In this document: positions 26,937 through 35,683 of the stretch, piece by piece | Numbering within the stretch: the stretch's first letter is position 1 | Layout: each line of letters begins with the position of its first letter | Source of the DNA: Verrucomicrobiota bacterium | GTDB taxonomy: Bacteria > Verrucomicrobiota > Verrucomicrobiia > Verrucomicrobiales > DEV007 | Assembly: GCA_963205275.1 (NCBI GenBank) | Contig: CAUJIH010000097.1 | Coordinates: 56,186-120,185 of the forward strand | Direction of reading: 5' to 3' | Length of the DNA: 64,000 nucleotides | The notes under the pieces: model-generated | Seen by the model: the letters and a program-made list of their open reading frames with translations, nothing else | Databases searched by the model: none | What the model was told of the DNA's origin: nothing | Made by a program: the position numbers and the translations under genes

Positions 26937-27188
26937 TTAGGCCGCCGCCACCTTGACTTGATCCGCAAGGATGCGGCTGAGGGCGAGACGAGTGCCGCAG
27001 ACAGAACAAATCAGATTTCTCCCTGTCGCCAGCTTGCGAACGTAGAGCGATTCACAGAAGCCGAGACGACGAAGCTGCTCGCAGGCTGGACCTTCGATTT
27101 TACGAATCTGAAAATCAATGCCGACTTGAGCTTCCGCGAGAGATTGGAGACGCTCCGCGCTGGATGGATATACGGTGTTTTGCGCCAT
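26937..27188 (-). CDS. feoA: ferrous iron transport protein A (SH3-like)
   Basis: An 83-residue FeoA domain starting MAQNTVYPSSAERLQSLAE, with LRRLGFCESLYVRKL and LALSRILADQVKV at the expected positions. FeoA is a small cytosolic SH3-like partner of FeoB. An unusual detail is the CSVC pair in NLICSVCGTRLALS, where most FeoA proteins lack cysteines; a metal- or redox-sensing role is conceivable but not shown. The frame extends to a GTG at 27215, but the ATG at 27188 has an aaagg about 10 bases upstream and leaves the 27202-27222 dyad outside the gene. Confidence 0.88.
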   Translation of the reverse strand: MAQNTVYPSSAERLQSLAEAQVGIDFQIRKIEGPACEQLRRLGFCESLYVRKLATGRNLICSVCGTRLALSRILADQVKVAAA

Positions 27189-27201
27189 GGGAAGACCTTT
27201 G

Positions 27202-27222
27202 TGCAATTGAGACACAATTGCA
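27202..27222. promoter_or_regulatory. perfect inverted repeat upstream of feoA (possible Fur-type operator)
   Basis: Arms tgcaattg (27202-27209) and caattgca (27215-27222) pair exactly around a 5-bp spacer, 14 bp before the feoA ATG. Fur-family sites are AT-rich dyads with TGCAA-like ends in several bacteria, and feo operons are classic Fur targets. Identity of the regulator is inferred. Confidence 0.55.
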
Positions 27223-27295
27223 ACAAGAAACAGGAGACAAAGCGACGTTATTCAGAAATTAGTTGATCGATGCTGAAAAATAAGATTCAGGCTTC

Positions 27296-27682
27296 TTACA
27301 GGGAGGCGATTACTTCGATTTCAATCAGAGCGCCGAGAGGGAGGGCGCCGACTTGTACCGTGGACCGGGCAGGGCGGTGCCCGGCCATTGCCTCACCGTA
27401 GAGTTGGTTGACGACAGGGAAATCAGCGATGTCCGCGAGGAAGATCGTAGTCTTGGCGACATGAGCCAGTGAGATGCCCTGCGAGGCCAGAACAGCGGTG
27501 ATATTGGCGAGCACTTGTCGCGTCTGCTCTTCGATGCCGCCGGGCACGAGCTTCATCGTGGCCGGGTCGAGTGGAATCTGGCCGGAGCAAAACAGCAGAT
27601 CTCCGATACGGGCTGCATGGGAGTAGGGACCGACGGCAGCCGGGGCATCGGGAGAGTTCAGGAGTACGGGTGTATTTTCCAT
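27296..27682 (-). CDS. ridA: RidA-family enamine/imine deaminase
   Basis: RidA hydrolyses reactive enamine and imine intermediates released by PLP enzymes. The 128-residue protein has the normal length and the signatures AAVGPYSHAARIGDLLFCSGQ, the strictly used Arg in GHRPARSTVQVGALP, and the terminal Glu in LIEIEVIASL. The start at ATG 27682 matches the family; the frame extends to 27742. It lies 65 bp after oppC on the same strand and may be the last gene of the hldE/purN-opp transcript. Confidence 0.93.
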   Translation of the reverse strand: MENTPVLLNSPDAPAAVGPYSHAARIGDLLFCSGQIPLDPATMKLVPGGIEEQTRQVLANITAVLASQGISLAHVAKTTIFLADIADFPVVNQLYGEAMAGHRPARSTVQVGALPLGALIEIEVIASL

Positions 27683-27747
27683 AAGAGTAGCAAATAAGTG
27701 AAACTGATCCGATAGATTCGTCCGATCCGATCTATAATCCAAAAAAT

Positions 27748-28707
27748 TCAGTCTTTCGAGCTTTTTGGGTCGAGAGCATCGCGGAGCCCGTCACCGAGGA
27801 AGTTCAGGCTGAAAAGAGTGGCTCCGAAAACGGCAGCGGGATAGATGAGCAGACCGGGATCGCTGGACATGAGGTCGGCCCCTTCCTTGATGAGCGATCC
27901 CCAACTGGCATCCGGTGGCTGCACGCCGAGTCCGAGGAAGCTGAGGATGGCCTCCAGTCTCATCACGGCGGGGACGGTGAGGGTGGTGTAGACGACGACG
28001 GGGCCGAGGGTGTTCGGGATGATGTGGCGGAATAGGATACGGCTCTGCGAGAGTCCGAGACTGCGGGCGGCGTCGATAAATTCCTGTCGCTTCAGCGAGA
28101 GCACCTGACCGCGCACGATGCGCGACATGGTCAGCCATTCCACCGCACCGATGCAGACGAAGAGCAGCCAGAGCTGATTGCCGAAATAGGTGGTAAGAAT
28201 GATCACGATAATCATGAAAGGCAGGGCGTAGAGGATATCGACAAAGCGCATCATGGCGGAGTCGATACGCCCGCCGGCGAAGCCCGAGACGGCTCCGTAG
28301 ATCATGCCTATGGTCAGCGAGACGAAGGTCGCGAGAAAGCCGACCGCTAGGGACATGCGTCCGCCGTAGAGAATGCGGGAAAAGACATCGCGCCCCAGAG
28401 GATCGCTGCCGAGCAGGTAAAAGATGGACTGGCCCTCGGCTGTCGTGGCGCGAGAGAAGGCCCCGAGCGACTGCAACTCCGGATGAGTGGCGTTTGGATC
28501 CGGAATACCGGGCACGAGGGGCAGGAGAAAGCTGACGAGGACGATCCCGACCAGAAAGCACAGACTGGCCATGGCGAGCGCATTTTTTCGCAGTCGTAGC
28601 CAAGCGTCGCGACTGAGTGAGCTGCCCTTCTCGATGGTCGCAGCATTCGCGTCTCGTCGGGACGAGGGCGGAGCGAGTGCGGAGTCTGGACTGTCAGCCG
28701 GAGGCAT
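27748..28707 (-). CDS. oppC: oligopeptide ABC transporter permease OppC
   Basis: Inner-membrane permease of a peptide ABC importer, 319 residues, with a disordered N-terminus of about 35 residues, a first helix at about 45-65, and the core from GSDPLGRDVFSRILYGGR. The EAA loop that contacts the ATPase is EFIDAARSLGLSQSRILFRH. The C-terminal FLGLGVQPPDASWG is typical of OppC/DppC. It follows oppB by 66 bp. No ATPase gene is adjacent; an OppD-type gene lies at 38.8 kb. Confidence 0.93.
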   Translation of the reverse strand: MPPADSPDSALAPPSSRRDANAATIEKGSSLSRDAWLRLRKNALAMASLCFLVGIVLVSFLLPLVPGIPDPNATHPELQSLGAFSRATTAEGQSIFYLLGSDPLGRDVFSRILYGGRMSLAVGFLATFVSLTIGMIYGAVSGFAGGRIDSAMMRFVDILYALPFMIIVIILTTYFGNQLWLLFVCIGAVEWLTMSRIVRGQVLSLKRQEFIDAARSLGLSQSRILFRHIIPNTLGPVVVYTTLTVPAVMRLEAILSFLGLGVQPPDASWGSLIKEGADLMSSDPGLLIYPAAVFGATLFSLNFLGDGLRDALDPKSSKD

Positions 28708-28773
28708 GGTGGGAAAAGGATAGGGGGAGAGAAAGACGTTCTTTTGTGTTCGGGTTTTTCGGATTCGGTTTTC

Positions 28774-29700
28774 CTATTTGCCTGCCCGGATTCGGGGATC
28801 GAGCCAAGCTTGGACGACGTCCACGACGAAGTTCATGATGAGGATGAGCACGGCGAAGACGGTCACGGTGCCATTGATCAGCCAATAGTCGCGATTGGTC
28901 GCGGCCTTGATGAAATGCTGCCCCAGACCGGGCAGATTAAAGACGGTCTCGACGACGAAGGACCCGCCGAGCAGTCCAGCGAGAGCGGGTCCGAGGAAGG
29001 CGACGACGGGCGAGATGCCACCTCGGAAAGCATGTTTGAAAAGAATCGTCAGGGGCGCGACTCCCTTCGCCTTCGCTGTCCGGATGAAATCCTGGCTCAA
29101 TACGTCAAGCATGGCTCCTCGCGTTAATCGAGCGATGTAAGCTGAATCGTAGAGTCCCAGCGTGACAGCTCCTAGGATCCAGGCCGTGCTGCCCTCCCAG
29201 AAGGCGACATCGAACCAGCCGAGTCGCAGTCCGAAAATCTCGCCCAGCAGCGGAGCGATGACGAAGGTGGGTAAACAGATCCCGATCAGTGCCAGCGTCA
29301 TCAGGCTATAGTCCACGGCAGTATTCCGTCGTGCTGCAGCGAAAACGCCCACTGGGATGCCGATGACGAGGGCGATGAACAAGCCGGAAATCCCTAGGGT
29401 GAAGGAGACGGGAAAGCTCTCGGCGATGACCTCATTCACCGTGAATCCTTTGTTTCCAAGCGACGGTCCGAGATCGCCGTGGATCAGGCGGTCGAGGTAC
29501 AGGCCGTATTGGACGATCAGCGGCTGGTCGAATCCGTAGGCCTTCTGCATCTGTTCGATGAGATGAGGCGGAATTTTCTTCTCGTCGAGAAAAGGACCGC
29601 CAGGGGCGAGCCGAGCGAGGAAGAAAGTGATGGTGACGATGCACAGCAACGCGAAGAGCGACTGGGCGAGGCGCGAGGCGATGTAGCGGACGATCTCCAT
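28774..29700 (-). CDS. oppB: oligopeptide ABC transporter permease OppB
   Basis: Inner-membrane permease, 308 residues, starting MEIVRYIASRLAQSLFALLC with the family's LARLAPGGPF segment. The EAA loop is DFIRTAKAKGVAPLTILFKH, and the C-terminus has LPGLGQHFIKAATNRDYWLI. The start codon overlaps the oppA stop (a TAATG junction), so translation is probably coupled to oppA. Six hydrophobic helices are evident, as in OppB/DppB. Confidence 0.93.
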   Translation of the reverse strand: MEIVRYIASRLAQSLFALLCIVTITFFLARLAPGGPFLDEKKIPPHLIEQMQKAYGFDQPLIVQYGLYLDRLIHGDLGPSLGNKGFTVNEVIAESFPVSFTLGISGLFIALVIGIPVGVFAAARRNTAVDYSLMTLALIGICLPTFVIAPLLGEIFGLRLGWFDVAFWEGSTAWILGAVTLGLYDSAYIARLTRGAMLDVLSQDFIRTAKAKGVAPLTILFKHAFRGGISPVVAFLGPALAGLLGGSFVVETVFNLPGLGQHFIKAATNRDYWLINGTVTVFAVLILIMNFVVDVVQAWLDPRIRAGK

Positions 29701-31493
29701 TACTCGGCTCCTCCTTTCTTCCCCGAGTTCTGTCTTTTGGCTTTTGCCTCACTTTTCGCCTCACTTTTTGCAGCGATCAGATCCAGATGCTTGTAGGGAT
29801 GGTGATCGAGCAGCAGAGGGTGCCAACCCTTCACGTCGGGATGGAGCAGATACACTCGGGTGTACCAGTAGATGGGCAGGATGGGCAGTTCGTCCATCAG
29901 GATGGATTCGGCCTCGTGCAGTTTCGCCAATCTCTCCACTGGATTGCTGAGCAGAAAACTCTCTCGCAGGAGCTTATCGTAGGTGGGATTAGTCCATCCG
30001 GTGTAGTTGTTCGAATCTCCAGTTCGCCAGATACTGAGGAAGGTGGTGGGATCGATGTAATCCCCGATCCAGCCTGCTCGCGACACGTCGTAGCGCTGAT
30101 CCTGAGTGGTCTGCTGATAGACTTTCCATTCCTGATTTTCGATTTTTACCTTTTCCAATCCGAGATTCTTTTTCCACATATCTTGGATGGCCATGGCGAT
30201 GTTCCGATGGGATTCGAGAGTATTGATCAGGATGGTGAACTCGGGCACGTCGCTGCCTTTCGCATAGCCTGCTTTGCGGAGAAAATCGCGGGCTTTTTCG
30301 GGGTCAAAACGGATGACATGGGGCGGATCGTAGCCTTCGGCGGCGGGCGGAGTGAAGCCGTAGGCAGGGATTTGGCCTCCTCTCGTGACGTATTTCACGA
30401 TAGTCTCTTGGTCGATGGCATAGGCCAAGGCACGACGAAAATTGACGTTATCGGTCGGTTTTTTATCCACATTGCAGCGGTAGAAGTAGGTGCCGCTATA
30501 GGTCTCGATTCTCAGGGGCGTGTTCGCTTTTTCTCGATACCCGGCGATCAGATTGTCCGGGACGGAGTAGGAGGAGTGGAGCAGGCCGTTGCGGAAGGCT
30601 TTCTCCTCGGTGAAAGGGCTGTCGATGGGGTAAAAGTCGATACCGTTCAGCGCCACGGCGTCGGCGTCCCAGTAGAGGGGGTTTTTTCGTACCTTCACGT
30701 AGGCATTGATCCGCCATTCGATGAGAGTGAAGGGGCCGTTGCTGACGAGATTTCCGGGTCTCTGCCAGGCGGTGTAGCTGTCCGTCATGGAGCCGAAGGC
30801 CTCGATCGTCGCCTGATGAACGGGCAGCCAGGCCGTGTGTTTGACCACGTCCGGGAAGAAAGGCGTAGGGCTGACGAGCGTGCAAACCAGCAAGTGATCG
30901 CCCTCAGCGCGGACGCCGACCTGCGAAAAGTCTTTGATTTTTCCCGTATTGAAGTCCTCCGCATTTTTCAGAAAATAGAGCATCGAGGAGTAGGGCGAGG
31001 CCATATCTGGATGCAGCGCTCGGTGAAAGGAATAGACGAAATCCTGCGCGGTGAGTGGATCGCCGTTGGACCATTTCGCATCGTGACGGAGGAAAAAACG
31101 CCACTCGGTGAAGTCGTCGTTCGCCTCCCAGCGCTCCGCAACGCCGGGCTCGTCGGCGAAATCGTCGGCAGGGTGGGGAACCACTAGGCCCTCGAACAGA
31201 GCACGGAGAATATTGGCATCGCCGACGGAAGAGACCAGATGCGGGTCGAGTGCCTTCGGCTCGGCCCCGTTGCCCAGCAGCAGGATTTTGTCCCGAGTTG
31301 CGCGCTCGACGCGCGTTTCGCGTTGGCAGGAGAGAAAACCGAAGGACAAAGTCGCGCAGATCAGGGGCAAAGCCATCATCCGGATTGATCGCAAAACACG
31401 ACCAGACAGGGTTGCGTCCGCGACTCGACCCTCTTGGATAGGGGCGGAAGCTTTCTTGGATTCGCAAATTCTCCTGTCGGGTCGGCAAGGCAT
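29700..31493 (-). CDS. oppA: oligopeptide-binding lipoprotein OppA
   Basis: The substrate-binding component (SBP family 5) of the peptide importer, 597 residues, anchored as a lipoprotein by the lipobox LSFGFLSC (Cys near residue 56 of the longest frame). Conserved parts include EPKALDPHLVSSVGDANILRA, EWRFFLRHDAKWSNGDPLTA and NVNFRRALAYAIDQETIV. The first 38 residues before the hydrophobic core are long for a signal, but the Met at 31379 would leave no basic n-region, so I keep the upstream ATG. The C-terminus is a Lys/Ala/Glu-rich tail with an AKSE repeat. oppB follows directly. Confidence 0.93.
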   Translation of the reverse strand: MPCRPDRRICESKKASAPIQEGRVADATLSGRVLRSIRMMALPLICATLSFGFLSCQRETRVERATRDKILLLGNGAEPKALDPHLVSSVGDANILRALFEGLVVPHPADDFADEPGVAERWEANDDFTEWRFFLRHDAKWSNGDPLTAQDFVYSFHRALHPDMASPYSSMLYFLKNAEDFNTGKIKDFSQVGVRAEGDHLLVCTLVSPTPFFPDVVKHTAWLPVHQATIEAFGSMTDSYTAWQRPGNLVSNGPFTLIEWRINAYVKVRKNPLYWDADAVALNGIDFYPIDSPFTEEKAFRNGLLHSSYSVPDNLIAGYREKANTPLRIETYSGTYFYRCNVDKKPTDNVNFRRALAYAIDQETIVKYVTRGGQIPAYGFTPPAAEGYDPPHVIRFDPEKARDFLRKAGYAKGSDVPEFTILINTLESHRNIAMAIQDMWKKNLGLEKVKIENQEWKVYQQTTQDQRYDVSRAGWIGDYIDPTTFLSIWRTGDSNNYTGWTNPTYDKLLRESFLLSNPVERLAKLHEAESILMDELPILPIYWYTRVYLLHPDVKGWHPLLLDHHPYKHLDLIAAKSEAKSEAKAKRQNSGKKGGAE

Positions 31494-31527
31494 GAAGCGG
31501 CTAGTTTGCGCTGAATTCGGATCGCCT

Positions 31528-32691
31528 TCAATCTGGAATGCTGTTTTCGCCGGAGTTTGAAGTTTTCTCTGCTCGAAGACGAGTCAGAAACTCGGCGATG
31601 GCTTCGGGATAGCAGCGGTGCTCGGCCTCGTGGATGCGGGTCATCAACGAATCCGCCGTGTCGTCGGCCAGAATGGGGACGCGAGCTTGTTTCAAAATCG
31701 GGCCGGTGTCGATCCCGGCGTCGATCAGGTGGACGGTGCAGCCAGATTCGGTTTCACCCGCTTCCAGTGCTCGCTCCGCCGTGTGGAGTCCAGGAAATTT
31801 CGGCAGCAGTGAGGGGTGCAAATTGAGAATCCGTCCGGAAAATCTGCTCAGCAGTGGTTCGCGTAGGATGCGCATGAAACCTGCGCAAGCGATCACATCG
31901 ATTGACAGAGCGGCCAGCCGGTCCGTCAGCTCCTTCAATGCGGCGTCCGTCAGGTGCCCGTGTTTTTTAGTGCCCGGATCGATCAGCAGCGTGGGTAAGC
32001 CATATTCCGCTGCGATATCGAAAATCCCGGCATTCGGCACGTCACAGATCACCACCGCGATTTCTGCGTCGATGCGCCCATCGGCGACGGCGGAGAGGAT
32101 GGCGCGTGCATTGCTGCCGCGTCCAGAACCCAAAATCGCGAGACGAGGGCGGGAAGAAGGCGGTTCGGTTGATTGTTTCGCATCGGCGGCATTGATTCGT
32201 GCCAGGGTCGCACTGCTCGACTGACCCGGAGTCAGAGAGAGAATGCGTATCTCCGTGCCGAGACGATCAAGGAGCGCCTTTTCCTCATCGATCAGCGTCT
32301 CCGGCGTGTAATCTCCGCCTTTCACATAGAGATGAGGACGGATTGCCGCGATTACCTCCGTCGCCCGTCGTCCGTCGAACACCACCACACGATCCACGCT
32401 TCGCAGAGCGAGCAGCATTTCCGCCCGATCCGCAGCAGGGTGGATGGGGCGGCCCGGACCTTTCAGTGCGCGAGTCGATTCATCGCTGTTGATCGCCACC
32501 ACCAGCGCGTCACCCAGTGCTCGTGCCTCCGCCAGATAGCGGATGTGACCGACGTGGAGCAGGTCGAAGACTCCGTTCGTGAGGACGAACTTACGGCCAT
32601 TCTGCGAAAGCTGTTCTCGCAGAGCGGCGATCTCGTCGAGCGTAGAGGCGCTGGAATGTGGCACGAGTGACAAAGACGACAAAGGCGACAT
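31528..32691 (-). CDS. fusion of HldE-type nucleotidyltransferase and PurN
   Basis: A 387-residue two-domain protein. Residues about 15-168 are the RfaE2 / HldE C-terminal adenylyltransferase for ADP-heptose synthesis: [19 protein letters not shown] with HVGH at 47-50, then [18 protein letters not shown] and the [11 protein letters not shown] segment. Residues about 180-375 are GAR transformylase: [16 protein letters not shown], the catalytic Asn-x-His in [14 protein letters not shown], and the Asp in [11 protein letters not shown]. Both catalytic sets look intact. The pathways (lipopolysaccharide heptose and purine) are unrelated, so this is a fusion of convenience or of shared regulation. 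It heads the opp run on the minus strand. Confidence 0.92.
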   Translation of the reverse strand: MSPLSSLSLVPHSSASTLDEIAALREQLSQNGRKFVLTNGVFDLLHVGHIRYLAEARALGDALVVAINSDESTRALKGPGRPIHPAADRAEMLLALRSVDRVVVFDGRRATEVIAAIRPHLYVKGGDYTPETLIDEEKALLDRLGTEIRILSLTPGQSSSATLARINAADAKQSTEPPSSRPRLAILGSGRGSNARAILSAVADGRIDAEIAVVICDVPNAGIFDIAAEYGLPTLLIDPGTKKHGHLTDAALKELTDRLAALSIDVIACAGFMRILREPLLSRFSGRILNLHPSLLPKFPGLHTAERALEAGETESGCTVHLIDAGIDTGPILKQARVPILADDTADSLMTRIHEAEHRCYPEAIAEFLTRLRAEKTSNSGENSIPD

Positions 32692-32752
32692 AGGGAATAG
32701 GAGACGACATTTTCCGCTTTTCACAAACCACTTTTCCCACGACGGTGGCGCA

Positions 32753-33853
32753 ATGAAAGATCCACGTTTTGACGAATTGGCCGGGCAGTTGGTGAATTAC
32801 TCTACAGCAGCGAAAGAAGGAGATCGTGTGCTGCTCGATCTCTTCGATGTGCCGGCGGAGATGGGTATCGCGTTGATCCGGGCCGTCCGCGCTGCAGGTG
32901 CTGAGCCTTTTGTAAATCTGCACAATGCGCAAATCTCTCGCGAACTGGGAATGGGTGCGACTGAGACTCAATACGCTGTAATCGCCGATCACGCGATGCA
33001 TCAAATGCAGGACATGGACTGCTATATCGCCATCCGAGGCAGCCACAATGTGAACGAACTCTCCGATGTGCCCGTCGAGCGGATGCGCATGCTGTCCAAC
33101 AAAATGCGCCCGGTGCTAGATCAGCGCGTCAACAAGACCCGCTGGTGCGTGCTGCGCTGGCCTCATTCCGCGATGGCTCAGAGCGCTGGACTGTCCACCG
33201 AGGCGTTCGAGGATTTTTATTTCAAGGTCTGCCTGCTGGACTATGCGAGTCTGATGCCGGCTATGAAGGCTCTGGCCGAGCTGATGAATCAGACGGACAA
33301 AGTCCACATCACGGGACCGAACGACACCGATCTGCGCTTTTCGATCAAGGACATTCCGGCGATCCCCTGCGGCGGAGCGCACAATATTCCCGACGGCGAG
33401 TGTTTTACTGCTCCGGTGCGAGATTCGATCGAAGGTGTGGTCCACTACAATGCCCCGACTGTCTATCAGGGAATCGCTTTTGACGATGTGCGGCTGGAAT
33501 TTGAAAAAGGTCGAGTCGTGAAGGCGACTTCGAGCGATACAGAGGCGCTGAATCGCATTCTCGATACCGATGAGGGAGCGCGCTATGTGGGCGAGTTTGC
33601 GATTGGCTTCAATCGGTATGTCATGGAGCCGATGCGCGACATTCTCTTCGATGAGAAAATCGCGGGCAGTTTCCATTTCACTCCCGGTCAGGCCTACGAG
33701 ATCGCCGACAATGGCAATCGCAGCTCTGTTCACTGGGATCTCGTCTGCATTCAACGTCCGGAATACGGCGGCGGCGAGATTCGCTTTGACGGCCAACTCA
33801 TCCGCAAGGACGGGCAGTTTCTCTCGGAGGAACTGAAGCCACTGAATTACTGA
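32753..33853 (+). CDS. M29-type aminopeptidase
   Basis: A 366-residue metallopeptidase that probably trims N-terminal residues from peptides in the cytosol. Visible are [18 protein letters not shown] with a metal-ligand Glu, a later [12 protein letters not shown] and [11 protein letters not shown] with His and Asp ligands, and [16 protein letters not shown] at the end, all as in M29 (AmpS/thermophilic) aminopeptidases. The start at ATG 32753 follows a GGTGG stretch; the longer frame to 32579 overlaps the divergent hldE-purN gene. Being next to peptide import genes suggests a role in using imported peptides. Confidence 0.88.
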   Translation: MKDPRFDELAGQLVNYSTAAKEGDRVLLDLFDVPAEMGIALIRAVRAAGAEPFVNLHNAQISRELGMGATETQYAVIADHAMHQMQDMDCYIAIRGSHNVNELSDVPVERMRMLSNKMRPVLDQRVNKTRWCVLRWPHSAMAQSAGLSTEAFEDFYFKVCLLDYASLMPAMKALAELMNQTDKVHITGPNDTDLRFSIKDIPAIPCGGAHNIPDGECFTAPVRDSIEGVVHYNAPTVYQGIAFDDVRLEFEKGRVVKATSSDTEALNRILDTDEGARYVGEFAIGFNRYVMEPMRDILFDEKIAGSFHFTPGQAYEIADNGNRSSVHWDLVCIQRPEYGGGEIRFDGQLIRKDGQFLSEELKPLNY

Positions 33854-33873
33854 TCGGAACGCAGAGAGACGAA

Positions 33874-34254
33874 ATGGTCGGCACCGTTGCTTCGCTTGTG
33901 ATCGGCGGCTCGCTCGGTGCGATTGCTCGCTGGATTTTGCAGCGTTGGGTGGATGGGCGCTTCGGTGCGGGGGCACCATTTCCGTGGGGTGTATTCGTGG
34001 TGAATGTTATCGGTTGTCTGGCCTTCGGATGGCTAATGTCGAAGCTGGAAGGCCGCGCTTGGGTAGGTGACAATATTCGAGTCGCCATTTTCACAGGCTT
34101 CCTCGGCAGCTTCACTACCTTTTCCACCTTTGGGTGGGAGACCTTGGAGCTGATGCGCGAGGGGCAGTCGCTGCTGGCGCTCGTGCATGTGGCCGCCAGT
34201 GTGATGCTGGGGCTGCTCGCCATTTGGGGCGGCTTAGTTCTTGGGCGCTGGTGA
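33874..34254 (+). CDS. crcB: fluoride channel CrcB/Fluc
   Basis: A small four-helix membrane protein (126 residues) that exports fluoride as a dual-topology dimer. It carries GGSLGAIARW at the start, PWGVFVVNVIGCLAFGW in helix 2, and the core GFLGSFTTFSTFGWE. It lies 20 bp after the aminopeptidase gene, so it may be co-transcribed. There is no room for a fluoride riboswitch directly before it. Its 3' end overlaps the convergent gene by 21 bp. Confidence 0.95.
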   Translation: MVGTVASLVIGGSLGAIARWILQRWVDGRFGAGAPFPWGVFVVNVIGCLAFGWLMSKLEGRAWVGDNIRVAIFTGFLGSFTTFSTFGWETLELMREGQSLLALVHVAASVMLGLLAIWGGLVLGRW

Positions 34255-34701
34255 ACTTTCTGCTGGAACAGCCGGGGCAGCTTTTTCAGCAGCCGGGGCG
34301 TCGGCGGCAGGCGCTTGTGTCTCGGGCATGGCGATGTGCGTGAGTTCACGCTTTTTGCCGGTGAAAGGGCGACGGAAGATGTAGTGGTCGTCGTTCGTCA
34401 CGGCTACGAATTGCCAACCGCCGTCTTTTTCCACCAGCTCTATCGTGTGGGGCAGCATGTTTACCTTTACGATCTTGTCTGCGATTTCTTTTGGAAATGT
34501 GATCTCGCCTTTGTCGGAGACCTTCAGGCCTTCCTCGTCTGCGATGGCGCGAAAGCCGATGTTATCCATTTGTGCAGAATTCAGAACTTGGTATTCAGAT
34601 TTCTGCGCAGCAGCGCCGGATTTGCGGAGCGACGTAGCCAGATTGACGGAGGAGACGACGAGGATCAGAGAGAGAAGAGTGAGTGCGATGGATTTGATCA
34701 T
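34234..34701 (-). CDS. hypothetical membrane-anchored or exported protein
   Basis: I do not recognise this 155-residue protein. It begins MIKSIALTLLSLILVVSSVNL, a signal or anchor segment, then a compact domain (YQVLNSAQMDNIG, GWQFVAVTNDDHYIFRR) and an Ala/Pro/Glu-rich tail ending APAVPAESSPAPKN. The frame opens at 34761, but the ATG at 34701 gives a clean signal. Its last 21 bp overlap the convergent crcB end. Likely envelope-located; function unknown. Confidence 0.65.
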   Translation of the reverse strand: MIKSIALTLLSLILVVSSVNLATSLRKSGAAAQKSEYQVLNSAQMDNIGFRAIADEEGLKVSDKGEITFPKEIADKIVKVNMLPHTIELVEKDGGWQFVAVTNDDHYIFRRPFTGKKRELTHIAMPETQAPAADAPAAEKAAPAVPAESSPAPKN

Positions 34702-34868
34702 ACGGATTGAAGTGAGGATGAAAGAATTGAAAAAGTGCCGACAAAGGACGCGAATGCGCACGACAGAATCAAGGAAAACGGATTTGTGAGTTTCTGTAAA
34801 GAGAAAGAAGTGTGAGAATAGAGATTTGTTGGGATCTCACTGATCGGGCTGTTCAGACGGTCCCACGC

Positions 34869-35573
34869 TCACACGATCCGTCCGTCGCGCTGACGATCAG
34901 CTTCGGCCAAGTGATCGGTCATTCGGGCAGCTGCGGCCTCGCCGTCTCCTGAAGAAAGCGCCTGTAGAATCGCGCTGTGTTGTAACCAGCCTTCACGCAA
35001 CAAGTTGTCGCTGCCGCCGCCTCCAGTTTCGTAAGTGATGCGCTTGTAATCCCAGCAGCGCTTGAGAATTTCTCGCATGGACAAATTCCCGCAGCACTCT
35101 GCGATCACTAGGTGCAGCATTTGATCGAGCCAACGCGCTGCTGCTGCCCAGTCACTGCGACTGTCAGGTTCGGCGTCTGCGACGAGTAGTTGCAGGTCGG
35201 AAAGCACCACTTCGGGCACCTGTCCTGCACAGTTCCGTGCGGCCTCGGGTTCGATCAGTTGCCGAGTTCGGTGCAGATCCAGCAGCCAATCTTCTGCACC
35301 CGGACGCAGAGTTGCTCTCTGATTTCTCTGCTGACTCAGTATTCCGTCTGCCGCTAGGCGTGAGAGCGCTTGACTTACGGGAGTTCGACTCATCCCCAGC
35401 TCCTCTGCCAGGCGAGTGCTTTTGAACTCCGTGCCCGGAGGATATTCGTCGCGCACAATGCGCAGCAGGATCAGGTCGTGTGCCTCGTCGGCCAGAGAGC
35501 GGCTTTCCGGCGCGACGACCTCTTCCCCCAGCAGTTCGCAGAGGGAGGGGTAGCGTCTGGGATGAAAACTCAT
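34869..35573 (-). CDS. GntR-family (FadR subfamily) transcriptional regulator
   Basis: A 234-residue regulator with a winged helix at about 30-95 (EFKSTRLAEELGMSRTPVSQAL, ADGILSQQRNQRATL) and a C-terminal FCD ligand domain with the helical pattern RRTRQLIEPEAARNC-type and late His in LREGWLQHSAILQAL. It is divergent from the oxidoreductase / aminotransferase genes, and a strong dyad lies between (35617-35646). It most likely represses that pair and itself in response to a pathway metabolite, probably a sugar acid or related molecule. Confidence 0.9.
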   Translation of the reverse strand: MSFHPRRYPSLCELLGEEVVAPESRSLADEAHDLILLRIVRDEYPPGTEFKSTRLAEELGMSRTPVSQALSRLAADGILSQQRNQRATLRPGAEDWLLDLHRTRQLIEPEAARNCAGQVPEVVLSDLQLLVADAEPDSRSDWAAAARWLDQMLHLVIAECCGNLSMREILKRCWDYKRITYETGGGGSDNLLREGWLQHSAILQALSSGDGEAAAARMTDHLAEADRQRDGRIV

Positions 35574-35616
35574 TCGGCTGTGGGAAATTAATTGACAAAG
35601 TCGCGCATTCGATCAA

Positions 35617-35646
35617 AATGAATACACTTTAAAAAGTGCATTCATT
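35617..35646. promoter_or_regulatory. 13-bp inverted repeat, likely GntR operator
   Basis: Left arm aatgaatacactt (35617-35629) and right arm aagtgcattcatt (35634-35646) pair with one mismatch around a 4-bp spacer, in the 110-bp gap between the divergent gntR and oxidoreductase genes. A TTGACA lies at 35592-35597. FadR-type regulators bind such dyads; the pairing with this GntR protein is inferred from position. Confidence 0.65.
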
Positions 35647-35683
35647 CAAGCAGAATTTATCTGTTTTAGCATTGATTCCCTTT

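Noticed and set aside
29787..31187. A 466-codon open frame on the plus strand
   Set aside because: It is entirely antisense to oppA, whose family match is certain; the frame shows no domain and its composition is that of a codon-bias shadow.
33854..33873. Fluoride riboswitch for crcB
   Set aside because: Only 20 bp separate the aminopeptidase stop from crcB, too short for the motif, and the sequence shows no match.
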